From: Streptomyces halobius
GTDB lineage: Bacteria > Actinomycetota > Actinomycetes > Streptomycetales > Streptomycetaceae
Direction of reading: 5' to 3'
Assembly: GCF_023277745.1 (NCBI RefSeq)
Contig: NZ_CP086322.1
Coordinates: 7,626,001-7,690,000, forward strand
DNA: 64,000 bases
Shown here: positions 53,799 through 62,987 of the stretch, one piece after another
Numbering within the stretch: the stretch's first letter is position 1
How the letters are laid out: each line of letters starts with the position of its first letter
The notes under the pieces: generated by a model
Seen by the model: the letters and a program-made list of their open reading frames with translations, nothing else
Databases searched by the model: none
What the model was told of the DNA's origin: nothing
Translations under genes and position numbers: made by a program

Positions 53799-54806
53799 AT
53801 GTCCGAACCGACCGGTGCCGCCCGCCGTCGCGGGCCCTTCAAGGTCGGGGACCAGGTCCAGCTCACTGACCCCAAGGGACGCCACTACACCTTCACGCTC
53901 GAAGAGGGAAAGAGCTTCCACACCCACAAGGGAGCCTTCCCCCACGACGAGCTGATCGGTGCTCCCGAGGGCAGCGTTGTCCGTACCACCGGGAACGTCG
54001 CCTACCTCGCGCTGCGCCCGCTGCTCCCCGACTATGTCCTGTCCATGCCCCGCGGCGCCGCCGTGGTCTACCCCAAGGACGCGGGGCAGATCCTGGCGAT
54101 GGCCGATATCTTCCCCGGCGCCCGCGTCGTCGAGGCGGGGGTGGGCTCCGGCTCGCTCAGCAGCTTCCTGCTGCGCGCCATCGGCGACCACGGCATGCTG
54201 CACTCCTACGAGCGCCGCGCCGACTTCGCCGAGATCGCCACGCAGAACGTCGAGCGCTACTTCGGCGGCCCGCACCCCGCGTGGACGCTGACCGTCGGCG
54301 ACCTCCAGGACAACCTCTCCGACACCGACGTCGACCGCGTCATCCTCGACATGCTCGCCCCCTGGGAGTGCCTGGAGGCCGTCTCCAAGGCCCTGGTCCC
54401 CGGCGGCATCCTCTGCGCCTACGTCGCCACGACCACGCAGCTGGCCCGCACCGTCGAGTCGATCCGCGAACACGGCACCTTCAACGAGCCGTCGGCCTGG
54501 GAGACCATGGTCCGCACCTGGCACGTCGAGGGCCTCGCCGTCCGCCCCGACCACCGCATGATCGGCCACACAGGCTTCCTGCTCACCGCCCGGCGCCTCG
54601 CCGACGGCGTCGAGCCCCCGCTGAGGCGCCGCCGGCCCGCCAAGGGCGCGTACGGCGAGGACTACGCAGGGCCGGGCGGGCGGGAAAAGGCAGCGCCGGG
54701 CGGGCGGGAGCAAGCAGCCCTTGGAGGACCGGAGCAGAAGGCTTCCGGGAAGGCCGGTCCGGCAGCCGCATCCGGTAGCGACGGCGGCTCCGCCGAGCAC
54801 GGCTGA
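53799..54806 (+). CDS. trmI: tRNA (adenine58-N1)-methyltransferase
   Basis: S-adenosylmethionine-dependent enzyme that methylates A58 in the T-loop of tRNAs. The 335-residue protein has the N-terminal FKVGDQVQLTDPKGRHYTFT, HDELIGAPEGSVV, the SAM motif VVEAGVGSGSLSSFLLRAIG at about 111, and DRVILDMLAPWECLE. The C-terminal 60 residues are a low-complexity Gly/Arg/Glu tail with a small repeat (APGGREKAAPGGREQ). In many actinobacteria the gene precedes arc in the proteasome region. Confidence 0.92.
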   Translation: MSEPTGAARRRGPFKVGDQVQLTDPKGRHYTFTLEEGKSFHTHKGAFPHDELIGAPEGSVVRTTGNVAYLALRPLLPDYVLSMPRGAAVVYPKDAGQILAMADIFPGARVVEAGVGSGSLSSFLLRAIGDHGMLHSYERRADFAEIATQNVERYFGGPHPAWTLTVGDLQDNLSDTDVDRVILDMLAPWECLEAVSKALVPGGILCAYVATTTQLARTVESIREHGTFNEPSAWETMVRTWHVEGLAVRPDHRMIGHTGFLLTARRLADGVEPPLRRRRPAKGAYGEDYAGPGGREKAAPGGREQAALGGPEQKASGKAGPAAASGSDGGSAEHG

Positions 54807-54999
54807 CCGCCCCGGTCCGGCCGCCGAACCACCGGGCGCCGCCGACGAGTTCCGCCCCGGAACCGCCGGCGGCGCCGCTTCGTTTGAAGGTCCGGTAACG
54901 GCCCGCGAAACTCCGGTGGGAACGGTTCCGCACCGCCCCCTCCTGTGGAACGATGCTGGCCACTCCCTTCGCCACAGCTCTTCACAGGAGTTACCCCGC

Positions 55000-55611
55000 G
55001 TGCAGCCCTTGGGCCAGGACCTTTCGCACACCCAGCCCCGCCCCATGCACTGGCTCGCCACCGCCACCGCCATCTCGGCGGTCGTCGCGGCCGCGTCCTT
55101 CGTCCAGCCCCCTGATGCCACCGCCACGGGCTCGCGCGGCACCGGAGCCTCCTATGAGGCCAGGGCCGCCCAGGGAGGGGCCGTGGCCGCCCCCGACCCG
55201 CGCCGTGTGACCTTTCCGGTCGACTGCGGCCCCCACCGCCTCGACGTGGTGAAATCGGCCTCCGGCGACCTCGATCTCGACGGCACGACCGAGACCGTCG
55301 CGGTGGTCCGCTGCCACTCCGAGACCGGCACCCCGCCCAGTGGCGTCTACGTCCTCGCGCAGGCGGCCGGAGCCGAGGACACCAAGGCCCCGCCGCGGAT
55401 CGTGGCGACCCTTGTCGCGCCCTCCCAGAGGCTCAGCGTCGAAAACTTCGCCCTCAAGGGCGACCAGGTTTCCGCGACGCTCCTGGGCTATTCCTCGCTC
55501 GACGTCCCGCGCTGCTGCCCCGACGTACGCAGGAGCGTCAAGTGGCAATGGCAGGACGGGAAGTTCGTCCAGAGTGAACTCCCCACCGCCACCAGCACGG
55601 GGAGTGCCTGA
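55000..55611 (+). CDS. Secreted or membrane-anchored hypothetical protein
   Basis: A 203-residue protein with an N-terminal hydrophobic segment (HWLATATAISAVVAAASFV) serving as signal peptide or anchor. The exported part has an FG-GAP-like phrase DLDLDGTTETVAVVRC and four Cys (DCGPH, VVRCH, RCCPD) that could form disulfides. GTG 55000 follows AGGAG. Positioned between trmI and the ferredoxin gene; the function is unknown. Confidence 0.75.
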   Translation: MQPLGQDLSHTQPRPMHWLATATAISAVVAAASFVQPPDATATGSRGTGASYEARAAQGGAVAAPDPRRVTFPVDCGPHRLDVVKSASGDLDLDGTTETVAVVRCHSETGTPPSGVYVLAQAAGAEDTKAPPRIVATLVAPSQRLSVENFALKGDQVSATLLGYSSLDVPRCCPDVRRSVKWQWQDGKFVQSELPTATSTGSA

Positions 55612-55699
55612 TCCGTCACACGACGTAGGCCTGGTGTGGTCGATTCACGACCACACCACCCCCCCGTGCTCTCCGTACCGCCGCCGACCGGCCGCCCTG

Positions 55700-55996
55700 C
55701 TACTCGGCGTCCGGCCCGTAGACCTCCACCCGGTCCGAGGCCCGGCGGACGTGGATACAGTCGCCGGGGCACTCGTTCGCGGAGTCCCGTACGTCATTGA
55801 GCAGTGTCAACGGGACGGGCGTTGTGGCACCCTTGTCCTGCAGTAGCTCGTCATCGGGGCTCTTCACATAGGCCAGGCCGTCGATGTCGAGCTCGAAGAC
55901 CTCGGGCGCGTACTGCGCGCAGATTCCGTCCCCGGTGCACAGGTCCTGATCGATCCAGACTTCAAGCTCTGGACGGGCTTCATCCTGCGCGCTCAT
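55700..55996 (-). CDS. Ferredoxin (3Fe-4S type)
   Basis: A 98-residue ferredoxin with DQDLCTGDGICAQYAPEVFE and ANECPGDCIHV as cluster-binding segments. In the first, C-x5-C lacks the middle Cys of a 4Fe-4S motif, which suggests a 3Fe-4S cluster as in cytochrome P450 partners. ATG 55996. The gene is divergent from arc and convergent with the hypothetical gene. This ferredoxin next to arc is common in Streptomyces. Confidence 0.88.
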   Translation of the reverse strand: MSAQDEARPELEVWIDQDLCTGDGICAQYAPEVFELDIDGLAYVKSPDDELLQDKGATTPVPLTLLNDVRDSANECPGDCIHVRRASDRVEVYGPDAE

Positions 55997-56246
55997 CTCG
56001 CCTGCCGTTCCCTACCTACGTGAACCGTTTTTGTTTAAGTGGCGCCAGCCCTGACGGGTGTTGACCGTCTCGACGATACAACCGCTCGCTTTCCGATGTT
56101 GTTGGGTGGGTATTCCCTTGGCGTGAGGACGTGCGCAAGGGTGAAGATCGGACACACCCCGACAGTCTTTTCGATCTAGGGGTTTCAACCTGCACCGGCC
56201 CAGGTAGGGTCAGGAAGCGTCCAGCTCCTTGGAGGAGGTGAGGACC

Positions 56247-58013
56247 GTGGCAGCCCACGACGACGACATCAACCGCGGCATCCGGCCGGGGCGGGGGTCT
56301 GAAGATCCCGCCGGCCAGGTTGCCTATCTCGAGCAGGAGATCGCCGTCCTGCGACGCAAGCTCGCCGACTCTCCGCGTCACACGAGGATTCTCGAAGAGC
56401 GGATCGTCGAGCTGCAGACCAACCTGGCCGGCGTATCGGCACAGAACGAGCGACTCGCCAATACTCTCCGCGAGGCCCGCGACCAGATCGTGGCACTCAA
56501 GGAGGAAGTCGACCGGCTCGCACAGCCCCCGGCCGGCTTCGGTGTCTTCCTGCAGGCGAACGAGGACGACACGGTCGACATTTTCACCGGAGGCAGAAAA
56601 CTCCGGGTCAATGTCAGCCCCAGTGTTGAGACCGAGGACCTCAGGCGCGGCCAAGAGGTCATGCTCAATGAAGCGCTCAATGTGGTTCAGGCCATGGAGT
56701 ACGAGAGCGCCGGCGACATCGTCACCCTCAAGGAAATCCTTGAGGACGGCGAGCGCGCGCTGGTGATCGGGCACACCGACGAGGAACGGGTGGTGCGGCT
56801 CGCCGAGCCCCTGCTGGACACCACCGTCCGCTCCGGCGACGCCCTGCTTCTCGAACCCCGCTCCGGCTACGTCTACGAAGTCATCCCGAAGAGCGAGGTC
56901 GAGGAACTCGTCCTCGAAGAGGTCCCGGACATCGACTACACCAAGATCGGCGGTCTGAGCGGTCAGATCGAGCAGATCAGGGACGCGGTCGAGCTCCCGT
57001 ACCTCTACCCCGACCTCTTCAAGGAACACGAACTCCGCCCGCCCAAGGGCGTCTTGCTCTACGGCCCGCCCGGCTGCGGCAAGACACTCATCGCCAAGGC
57101 CGTCGCCAACTCCCTTGCCAAAAAGGTCGCCGAGGTGACCGGGCAGCCCGCGGGGAAGAGCTTCTTCCTCAACATCAAGGGCCCCGAGCTGCTCAACAAA
57201 TACGTCGGCGAAACGGAACGGCACATCCGCCTGGTATTCCAGCGGGCCAGGGAAAAGGCGAGCGAGGGCACACCCGTCATCGTCTTCTTCGACGAGATGG
57301 ACTCCCTCTTCCGCACCCGGGGATCCGGCGTCAGCTCGGACGTGGAGAACACCATCGTCCCGCAGCTGCTCTCCGAGATCGACGGCGTGGAGGGTCTGGA
57401 AAACGTCATCGTGATCGGCGCCTCCAACCGCGAGGACATGATCGACCCGGCGATCCTGCGCCCCGGCCGTCTCGATGTGAAGATCAAGATCGAGCGTCCG
57501 GACGCGGAGGCCGCAAAGGACATCTTCTCGAAGTACCTCACGGAGAAGCTCCCCCTGCACGCAGACGACCTCGCCGAACACGGACAGTCGCGCAACGCAG
57601 CGGTCAGCGGGATGATCCAGTCGGTCGTCGAGCAGATGTACGCGGAATCGGAGGAGAATCGCTTCCTGGAGGTCACCTACGCCAATGGTGACAAGGAAGT
57701 CCTGTACTTCAAGGATTTCAACTCCGGTGCGATGATCGAGAATATCGTCGGACGTGCGAAGAAGATGGCCATCAAGGCCTTCCTCGAACACAACCAGAAG
57801 GGTCTGCGGGTCTCCCACCTCCTCCAGGCATGCGTGGACGAGTTCAAGGAGAACGAGGACCTGCCCAACACCACCAACCCGGACGACTGGGCCCGTATCT
57901 CCGGCAAGAAGGGCGAGCGGATCGTCTACATCCGCACGCTGGTCACCGGAAAGCAGGGCGCGGACACCGGTCGCTCCATCGACACCGTGGCGAATACCGG
58001 CCAATACCTGTAA
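56247..58013 (+). CDS. arc: Proteasomal ATPase ARC/Mpa
   Basis: Hexameric AAA ATPase that recognises pupylated proteins, unfolds them and feeds them into the 20S proteasome. The 588-residue protein has an N-terminal coiled coil (about 24-92, the Pup-binding part), an OB-fold region, Walker A GPPGCGKT (273-280), Walker B VFFDEMDS (about 347) and the C-terminal GQYL, whose penultimate Tyr docks into the proteasome. GTG 56247 follows GGAGGAGG; it matches the known start of homologues. Confidence 0.96.
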   Translation: MAAHDDDINRGIRPGRGSEDPAGQVAYLEQEIAVLRRKLADSPRHTRILEERIVELQTNLAGVSAQNERLANTLREARDQIVALKEEVDRLAQPPAGFGVFLQANEDDTVDIFTGGRKLRVNVSPSVETEDLRRGQEVMLNEALNVVQAMEYESAGDIVTLKEILEDGERALVIGHTDEERVVRLAEPLLDTTVRSGDALLLEPRSGYVYEVIPKSEVEELVLEEVPDIDYTKIGGLSGQIEQIRDAVELPYLYPDLFKEHELRPPKGVLLYGPPGCGKTLIAKAVANSLAKKVAEVTGQPAGKSFFLNIKGPELLNKYVGETERHIRLVFQRAREKASEGTPVIVFFDEMDSLFRTRGSGVSSDVENTIVPQLLSEIDGVEGLENVIVIGASNREDMIDPAILRPGRLDVKIKIERPDAEAAKDIFSKYLTEKLPLHADDLAEHGQSRNAAVSGMIQSVVEQMYAESEENRFLEVTYANGDKEVLYFKDFNSGAMIENIVGRAKKMAIKAFLEHNQKGLRVSHLLQACVDEFKENEDLPNTTNPDDWARISGKKGERIVYIRTLVTGKQGADTGRSIDTVANTGQYL

Positions 58014-58287
58014 CGCCGCTCTCCGGCTGCGGATGTCCTGCACGGGGCGTCCGCAGCCGGACGCATTTCCGGGGACGCCGGCCGCCCCCGCGAAGGGCGC
58101 GACCGACCAGGGAAAACCGGACTGGAGCAATGACTGTAATGATCTCCCCAGCGCCGCAAAGGCGTTCTAGGCTCTTCGGTACCGCCGCATCACGCTGTGC
58201 GGGAGCGGGGATCGCATACGCACCGGAAGCGCAGCGGTACTTGAGCGCCGACCCCATCCCGGGGCGCCGCCGGGCAAGGAGGGCCGC

Positions 58288-59799
58288 ATGACCGTACGGC
58301 GAGTAATGGGAATCGAGACGGAGTACGGGATCTCCGTCCCCGGCCACCCGAACGCCAATGCCATGCTCACCTCATCCCAGGTCGTCAACGCCTACGCGGC
58401 GGCGATGCACCGGGCACGACGTGCCCGCTGGGACTTCGAGGAGGAGAACCCGCTGCGGGACGCCCGTGGCTTCGACCTCGCCCGTGAGGCCGCCGACTCC
58501 AGTCAGCTCACCGATGAGGACATCGGCCTGGCCAACGTGATCCTGACCAACGGGGCCCGGCTCTACGTCGACCACGCACACCCCGAATACAGCGCCCCCG
58601 AGGTCACCAACCCCCGCGACGCCGTCCTGTGGGACAAGGCCGGCGAGCGGATCATGGCCGAGGCCGCCGAACGCGCGGCCCAGGTCCCGGGTGCCCAGCC
58701 CATCCACCTCTACAAGAACAACACCGACAACAAGGGCGCCTCCTACGGCACGCACGAGAACTACCTGATGAAGCGGGAGACCCCCTTCTCGGACATCGTG
58801 CGGCACCTCACGCCGTTCTTCGTCTCCCGCCAGGTCTACGCCGGCGCCGGCCGGGTCGGTCTCGGCCAGGACGGCCACGAGCACGGCTTCCAGATCAGCC
58901 AGCGCGCGGACTACTTCGAGGTGGAGGTCGGCCTGGAGACGACCCTCAAGCGCCCGATCATCAACACCCGCGACGAACCGCACGCCGACGCCGAGAAGTA
59001 CCGCCGGCTGCACGTGATCATCGGTGACGCCAACCTCTCCGAGATCTCGACCTACCTGAAGCTGGGCACCACCTCCCTCGTCCTCTCCATGATCGAGGAC
59101 GGGTTCATCGCCGTCGACCTCGCCGTCGACCAGCCCGTCCGCACGCTCCACCACGTCTCCCACGACCCCGGCCTGCGACACCTGATCACGCTCCGCAGCG
59201 GTCGCACACTCACCGCCGTACAACTCCAGATGGAGTACTTCGAGCTGGCCCGCAAGTACGTCGAGGACCGTTACGGAGCGGATGCGGACGAGCAGACCAA
59301 GGACATCCTGACCAGGTGGGAGGACGTGCTCGGACGGCTGGAGAACGACCCGATGAGCCTCTCCGGCGAGCTGGACTGGGTCGCCAAACGGGAGCTCATG
59401 GAGGGCTACCGCCGCCGCGACAATCTGGAGTGGGACGCGGCCCGGCTGCACCTCATCGACCTGCAGTACGCCGACGTACGCCCCGACAAGGGCCTCTACA
59501 ACCGTCTGGCGGCCCGCGGCAAGATGCAGCGGCTGCTCGACGAGCCCGACGTCCAGCGGGCCGAGCACAAGCCCCCGGAGGACACCAGGGCGTACTTCCG
59601 CGGCCGCTGCCTGGAGCAGTACGCGGACGACGTCGCGGCCGCCTCATGGGACTCGGTCATCTTCGACCTGCCCGGCCGTGACTCCCTGCAACGGGTCCCC
59701 ACGCTGGAACCGCTGCGCGGCACCCGCAAGCACGTGAAGGAGCTCCTGGACCGCTGCCGGACGGCGGAGGACCTGGTGAGGACGCTTTCCGGCCGCTGA
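58288..59799 (+). CDS. dop: Pup deamidase/depupylase
   Basis: ATP-dependent enzyme that converts the C-terminal Gln of Pup to Glu and removes Pup from substrates. The 503-residue glutamine-synthetase-like protein has the N-terminal catalytic [39 protein letters not shown] and the insert region typical of Dop rather than PafA. ATG 58288 follows AAGGAGG. Located between arc and pup. Confidence 0.95.
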   Translation: MTVRRVMGIETEYGISVPGHPNANAMLTSSQVVNAYAAAMHRARRARWDFEEENPLRDARGFDLAREAADSSQLTDEDIGLANVILTNGARLYVDHAHPEYSAPEVTNPRDAVLWDKAGERIMAEAAERAAQVPGAQPIHLYKNNTDNKGASYGTHENYLMKRETPFSDIVRHLTPFFVSRQVYAGAGRVGLGQDGHEHGFQISQRADYFEVEVGLETTLKRPIINTRDEPHADAEKYRRLHVIIGDANLSEISTYLKLGTTSLVLSMIEDGFIAVDLAVDQPVRTLHHVSHDPGLRHLITLRSGRTLTAVQLQMEYFELARKYVEDRYGADADEQTKDILTRWEDVLGRLENDPMSLSGELDWVAKRELMEGYRRRDNLEWDAARLHLIDLQYADVRPDKGLYNRLAARGKMQRLLDEPDVQRAEHKPPEDTRAYFRGRCLEQYADDVAAASWDSVIFDLPGRDSLQRVPTLEPLRGTRKHVKELLDRCRTAEDLVRTLSGR

Positions 59800-59986
59800 T
59801 GAGCGGCCGATTCGCGCCAGATCCGCGGCGATCAGCGGCTGATCGACGGCTGAAAAGGCCGCGGTGCGGGAATCATCGGGGTGACTCCCGGACGTTGCAC
59901 CAAGTGCAGGGCCGATGTCGGACCCTGCTTGTAGGGTCGGATCTTAAGGTCACATCGAGCGGGGCGAACCGAGCGGGGTGAGGGAT

Positions 59987-60205
59987 ATGGCGACCAAGGA
60001 CAGCGGCGGCGGACAGCAGAAGGCCACGCGTTCCACCGAAGAGGTCGAGGAGCAGACGCAGGACGCGCAGGCTTCGGAGGACCTCAAGGAACGCCAGGAG
60101 AAATTGTCGGATGACGTGGACTCGGTCCTGGACGAAATCGATGATGTGCTCGAAGAGAACGCTGAGGATTTCGTGAGGTCCTTCGTTCAGAAGGGTGGTC
60201 AGTAG
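59987..60205 (+). CDS. pup: Prokaryotic ubiquitin-like protein Pup
   Basis: A 72-residue intrinsically disordered tag with the helical C-terminal half (LSDDVDSVLDEIDDVLEENA, then EDFVRSFVQKGGQ). It ends in GGQ, so Dop must deamidate it before ligation by PafA. ATG 59987 follows a GGGGTGAGGG. It sits between dop and the endonuclease VII/prcBA genes. Confidence 0.97.
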   Translation: MATKDSGGGQQKATRSTEEVEEQTQDAQASEDLKERQEKLSDDVDSVLDEIDDVLEENAEDFVRSFVQKGGQ

Positions 60206-60244
60206 GTCTTTATGCCTTCGTTTCGAAGGTGAGCGGGGGGTGGA

Positions 60245-60843
60245 GTGGTGGCGGACCGGTCGGAGATGAAGCGCAGCGTGCGGTGCGGTCAGGCCGAGCC
60301 GCACGCGGCCTTCGCTCTCACGCGCACGAATCCTGATGGTGTGCGGCACCGTTGCCGTGGTCGCGCCGCTGGGTCCGACCGGAAACGTCAGCGGGCCATG
60401 GGAAGAGCAGTCCCGGTTCGATGGGCTGTCCCAGAGGGCTTCAAGCACTGTCAGGGGTGCGGAGACATCAAGCCGCACTCGGAGTGGCATCGAGGGAAAG
60501 CCTCGGTTCCGGACGGGTTGGCGTCGCGTTGCAGGGCCTGCCGCGCCGTCGAAGGCCGTGCGGATCACCTGAGGCGGAAGTACGGCATGACAGAAGCCGA
60601 GCGTGACGAGATGATCGCCGCCCAAGACGGTCTCTGTGCGATATGCCGCAAGCGTCCGGCCGCCCATGTGGATCACTGCCACACGACGGGTAAGGTCCGA
60701 GGCGTACTGTGCTTCAGCTGCAACGCAGCCTTGGGGCAGTTCAAGGATCGGCCCGACGTCATAAGCGGGCCATCACATACCTGGAAGGAAACGCGTGGAA
60801 GCCAACTCTCCAAGCACCGGGCGACTCCCAGCAGCCTTCCTGA
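60245..60843 (+). pseudogene. Endonuclease VII/HNH gene with a frameshift
   Basis: A zinc-binding HNH-type endonuclease like T4 gp49. Intact parts: FKHCQGCGDIKPHSEWHR with SRCRACRAVEGRADHLRRKY, then CAICRKRPAAHVDHCHTTGK and LCFSCNAALGQFKDRPDV. The first zinc module near the N-terminus has lost two Cys (RSVRCGQ, HRCRGR). After DRPDV the frame departs; the expected [15 protein letters not shown] is in another frame from 60763 to the stop at 60841, so one base is missing near 60761. Sequencing error is possible. The shifted product would read on through prcB to 61003. Confidence 0.7.
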
Positions 60844-61640
60844 CGCCTGGGTCCTCGTCGTTCATGGACTTTCTCGGCGAGCACTCTCCCGGTCTGCTGC
60901 CGGGCAAACGCCCGTTGCCGCCCGTCCAAGGCGCCATCGAGGCGCCGCACGGCACGACGATCGTGGCGGCGTCGTTCCCCGGCGGTGTGGTGCTCGCCGG
61001 TGACCGGCGGGCGACGATGGGCAATGTCATCGCGCAGCGCGACATCGAGAAGGTGTTCCCGGCCGACGAGTACTCCGCGGTCGGCATCGCCGGCACCGCT
61101 GGGCTGGCCGTCGAGATGGTCAAGCTGTTCCAGCTGGAGCTGGAGCACTTCGAGAAGGTCGAGGGCGCCCAACTTTCCCTGGAGGGCAAGGCGAACCGCC
61201 TTTCCACGATGATTCGCGGCAATCTCGGGATGGCCCTGCAGGGCCTGGCCGTGGTGCCGCTGTTCGCCGGGTGGGACGTCGACCGTGAGAAGGGCCGTAT
61301 CTTCTCGTACGACGTGACCGGCGGGCGCTCCGAGGAGCACGGTTTCGCAGCGACGGGATCCGGTTCGGTCTTCGCGCGTGGGGCGCTCAAGAAGCTCTAC
61401 CGCGAAGATTTCACGGAGAATCAGGCCGCCACGGCCGTTGTCCAGGCGCTCTACGACGCCGCGGACGACGACTCGGCGACCGGTGGGCCGGATCTGGCGC
61501 GGCGGATCTATCCGATCGTGACGGTGATCACCGATGAGGGCTTCAAGAAGCTCACCGAGGCCGAGATCTCGGAGATCGCCCGTGCCGTTCATGAGCACCG
61601 CTTCGACCAGCCCGACGGCCCGCGTGCCGCGCTGCTCTGA
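60795..61640 (+). CDS. prcB: Proteasome beta subunit
   Basis: Catalytic subunit of the 20S proteasome. The 281-residue precursor has a 53-residue propeptide ending in PHG; autocleavage exposes Thr54 of [20 protein letters not shown], the N-terminal nucleophile. Further blocks: [19 protein letters not shown] and [18 protein letters not shown] 60795 starts inside the end of the endonuclease VII gene, which suggests coupling. prcA follows after 69 bp. Confidence 0.96.
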   Translation: MEANSPSTGRLPAAFLTPGSSSFMDFLGEHSPGLLPGKRPLPPVQGAIEAPHGTTIVAASFPGGVVLAGDRRATMGNVIAQRDIEKVFPADEYSAVGIAGTAGLAVEMVKLFQLELEHFEKVEGAQLSLEGKANRLSTMIRGNLGMALQGLAVVPLFAGWDVDREKGRIFSYDVTGGRSEEHGFAATGSGSVFARGALKKLYREDFTENQAATAVVQALYDAADDDSATGGPDLARRIYPIVTVITDEGFKKLTEAEISEIARAVHEHRFDQPDGPRAALL

Positions 61641-61709
61641 CGGGACGGTTGTTTCGCCATGCGCCCCCAGCCAGTGAGAGAATTTTTGACAGGAAGGGAC
61701 GGATAGCCG

Positions 61710-62621
61710 GTGTCGACGCCGTTCTATGTCTCACCCCAGCAGGCCATGGCCGACCGCGCCGAGTACGCCCGCAAGGGCATCGCGCGGGGCCGCAGTGTCG
61801 TGGTGCTGCAGTATGCCGACGGCGTGGTCTTCGTCGCCGAGAATCCTTCCCGCGCCCTGCACAAGGTCAGCGAGATCTATGACCGCATCGCTTTCGCGGC
61901 GGTCGGCAAATACAACGAGTTCGAGAATCTGCGGATCGGTGGTGTGCGGTATGCCGATTTGCGGGGTTATACCTATGACCGCGAGGACGTGACGGCGCGT
62001 GGTCTCGCGAATGTTTACGCGCAGACGCTCGGCACGATTTTCTCCAGCGCCGCCGAGAAGCCGTATGAGGTGGAACTGATCGTTGCCGAGGTCGGCAATG
62101 CGCCGGAGGACGATCAAATTTATCGGCTGCCGCATGACGGCTCGATTGTGGATGAGCACGGTTCGGTTGCGGTGGGTGGCAACGCGGATCAGATCAGTAG
62201 TTATCTGGACCAGCGTCACCGTGAGGGGATGACGCTGGGCGAGGCGCTGAAGCTGGCCGTCGATTCGCTGTCGCGGGACTCCAATGGCGGTGAGCGCACG
62301 CTGACCGCGGAGCATCTTGAGGTGGCGACGCTGGATCGTACGCGGCCGCAGCAGCGGAAGTTCAAGCGGATTCTGGGGCGGCAGCTGTCGCGGTTGCTGG
62401 GTGAGCACGCCGGTGCGGAGGCCGAGAAGGGCGCGGAAGGGGACGCCGGGGAGACGGCGGACGCGGGCGAGCCGGCGGGGAACGGTAAGGATGCCGGCAA
62501 TGGCAAGGATGCCGGTGGTAAGGGGGCGAACGGGAAGGGCGGTTCCGGGGCTTCGGATGGGGATTCCGCGGATTCCGCCGGTTCGTCGGAAGGGTCTGAG
62601 GGGTCGGGGACGAAGGACTGA
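61710..62621 (+). CDS. prcA: Proteasome alpha subunit
   Basis: Structural outer-ring subunit of the 20S proteasome that gates entry and docks ARC. The 303-residue protein starts [20 protein letters not shown], contains [20 protein letters not shown] and [20 protein letters not shown], and ends in a 65-residue low-complexity tail with repeats of GNGKDAG and [10 protein letters not shown]. The tail is longer and simpler than the core fold needs and is probably disordered. GTG 61710. Confidence 0.95.
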   Translation: MSTPFYVSPQQAMADRAEYARKGIARGRSVVVLQYADGVVFVAENPSRALHKVSEIYDRIAFAAVGKYNEFENLRIGGVRYADLRGYTYDREDVTARGLANVYAQTLGTIFSSAAEKPYEVELIVAEVGNAPEDDQIYRLPHDGSIVDEHGSVAVGGNADQISSYLDQRHREGMTLGEALKLAVDSLSRDSNGGERTLTAEHLEVATLDRTRPQQRKFKRILGRQLSRLLGEHAGAEAEKGAEGDAGETADAGEPAGNGKDAGNGKDAGGKGANGKGGSGASDGDSADSAGSSEGSEGSGTKD

Positions 62622-62692
62622 GCATCGCAGGCCGAGTGTCCCGGGCCGAGTGCCCAAGGACTGAGCAGTGTCTCCGGGACCGGTGCCCGGAT

Positions 62693-62726
62693 CGCGCCCC
62701 GGTGGGTCATCGCCCGCCGGGGCGCG
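62693..62726 (+). terminator. Hairpin after prcA
   Basis: Perfect ten-base arms CGCGCCCCGG (62693-62702) and CCGGGGCGCG (62717-62726), about 70 bp after the prcA stop. The region from here to 62987 (about 260 bp) has repeated GTCGAC-containing motifs (for example GTGCGGTCGACGA twice) and no supportable gene. Confidence 0.65.
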
Positions 62727-62987
62727 TGGCGTTGGGGGAGGAGGCCACCCCTCAGGGGTTGGTCGAACGGATCCGCTAGGGGTGGGTGCATGGGGCCCCT
62801 GCAGGCCGTCTACGCGGCGGGTGCGGGTGGTATTCCCGTGTGTGAGCGCGTTGTCGACGAGGAGTTGTCGACAAGGTGCGGTCGACGAAGCTGCTCGGAG
62901 GGTGCGGTCGACGAGGCGTGGGCGGCAAGGTGTGTGCTGTGTCGAGGGGGCGCTGTCGGGGGTTGGTGAGGCGGTGCCTGGGTGGGC

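Noticed and set aside
54660..54740. Tandem repeat at the end of trmI as a mobile element
   Set aside because: It encodes the low-complexity tail of the protein (APGGRE-type repeats) and has no feature of an insertion.
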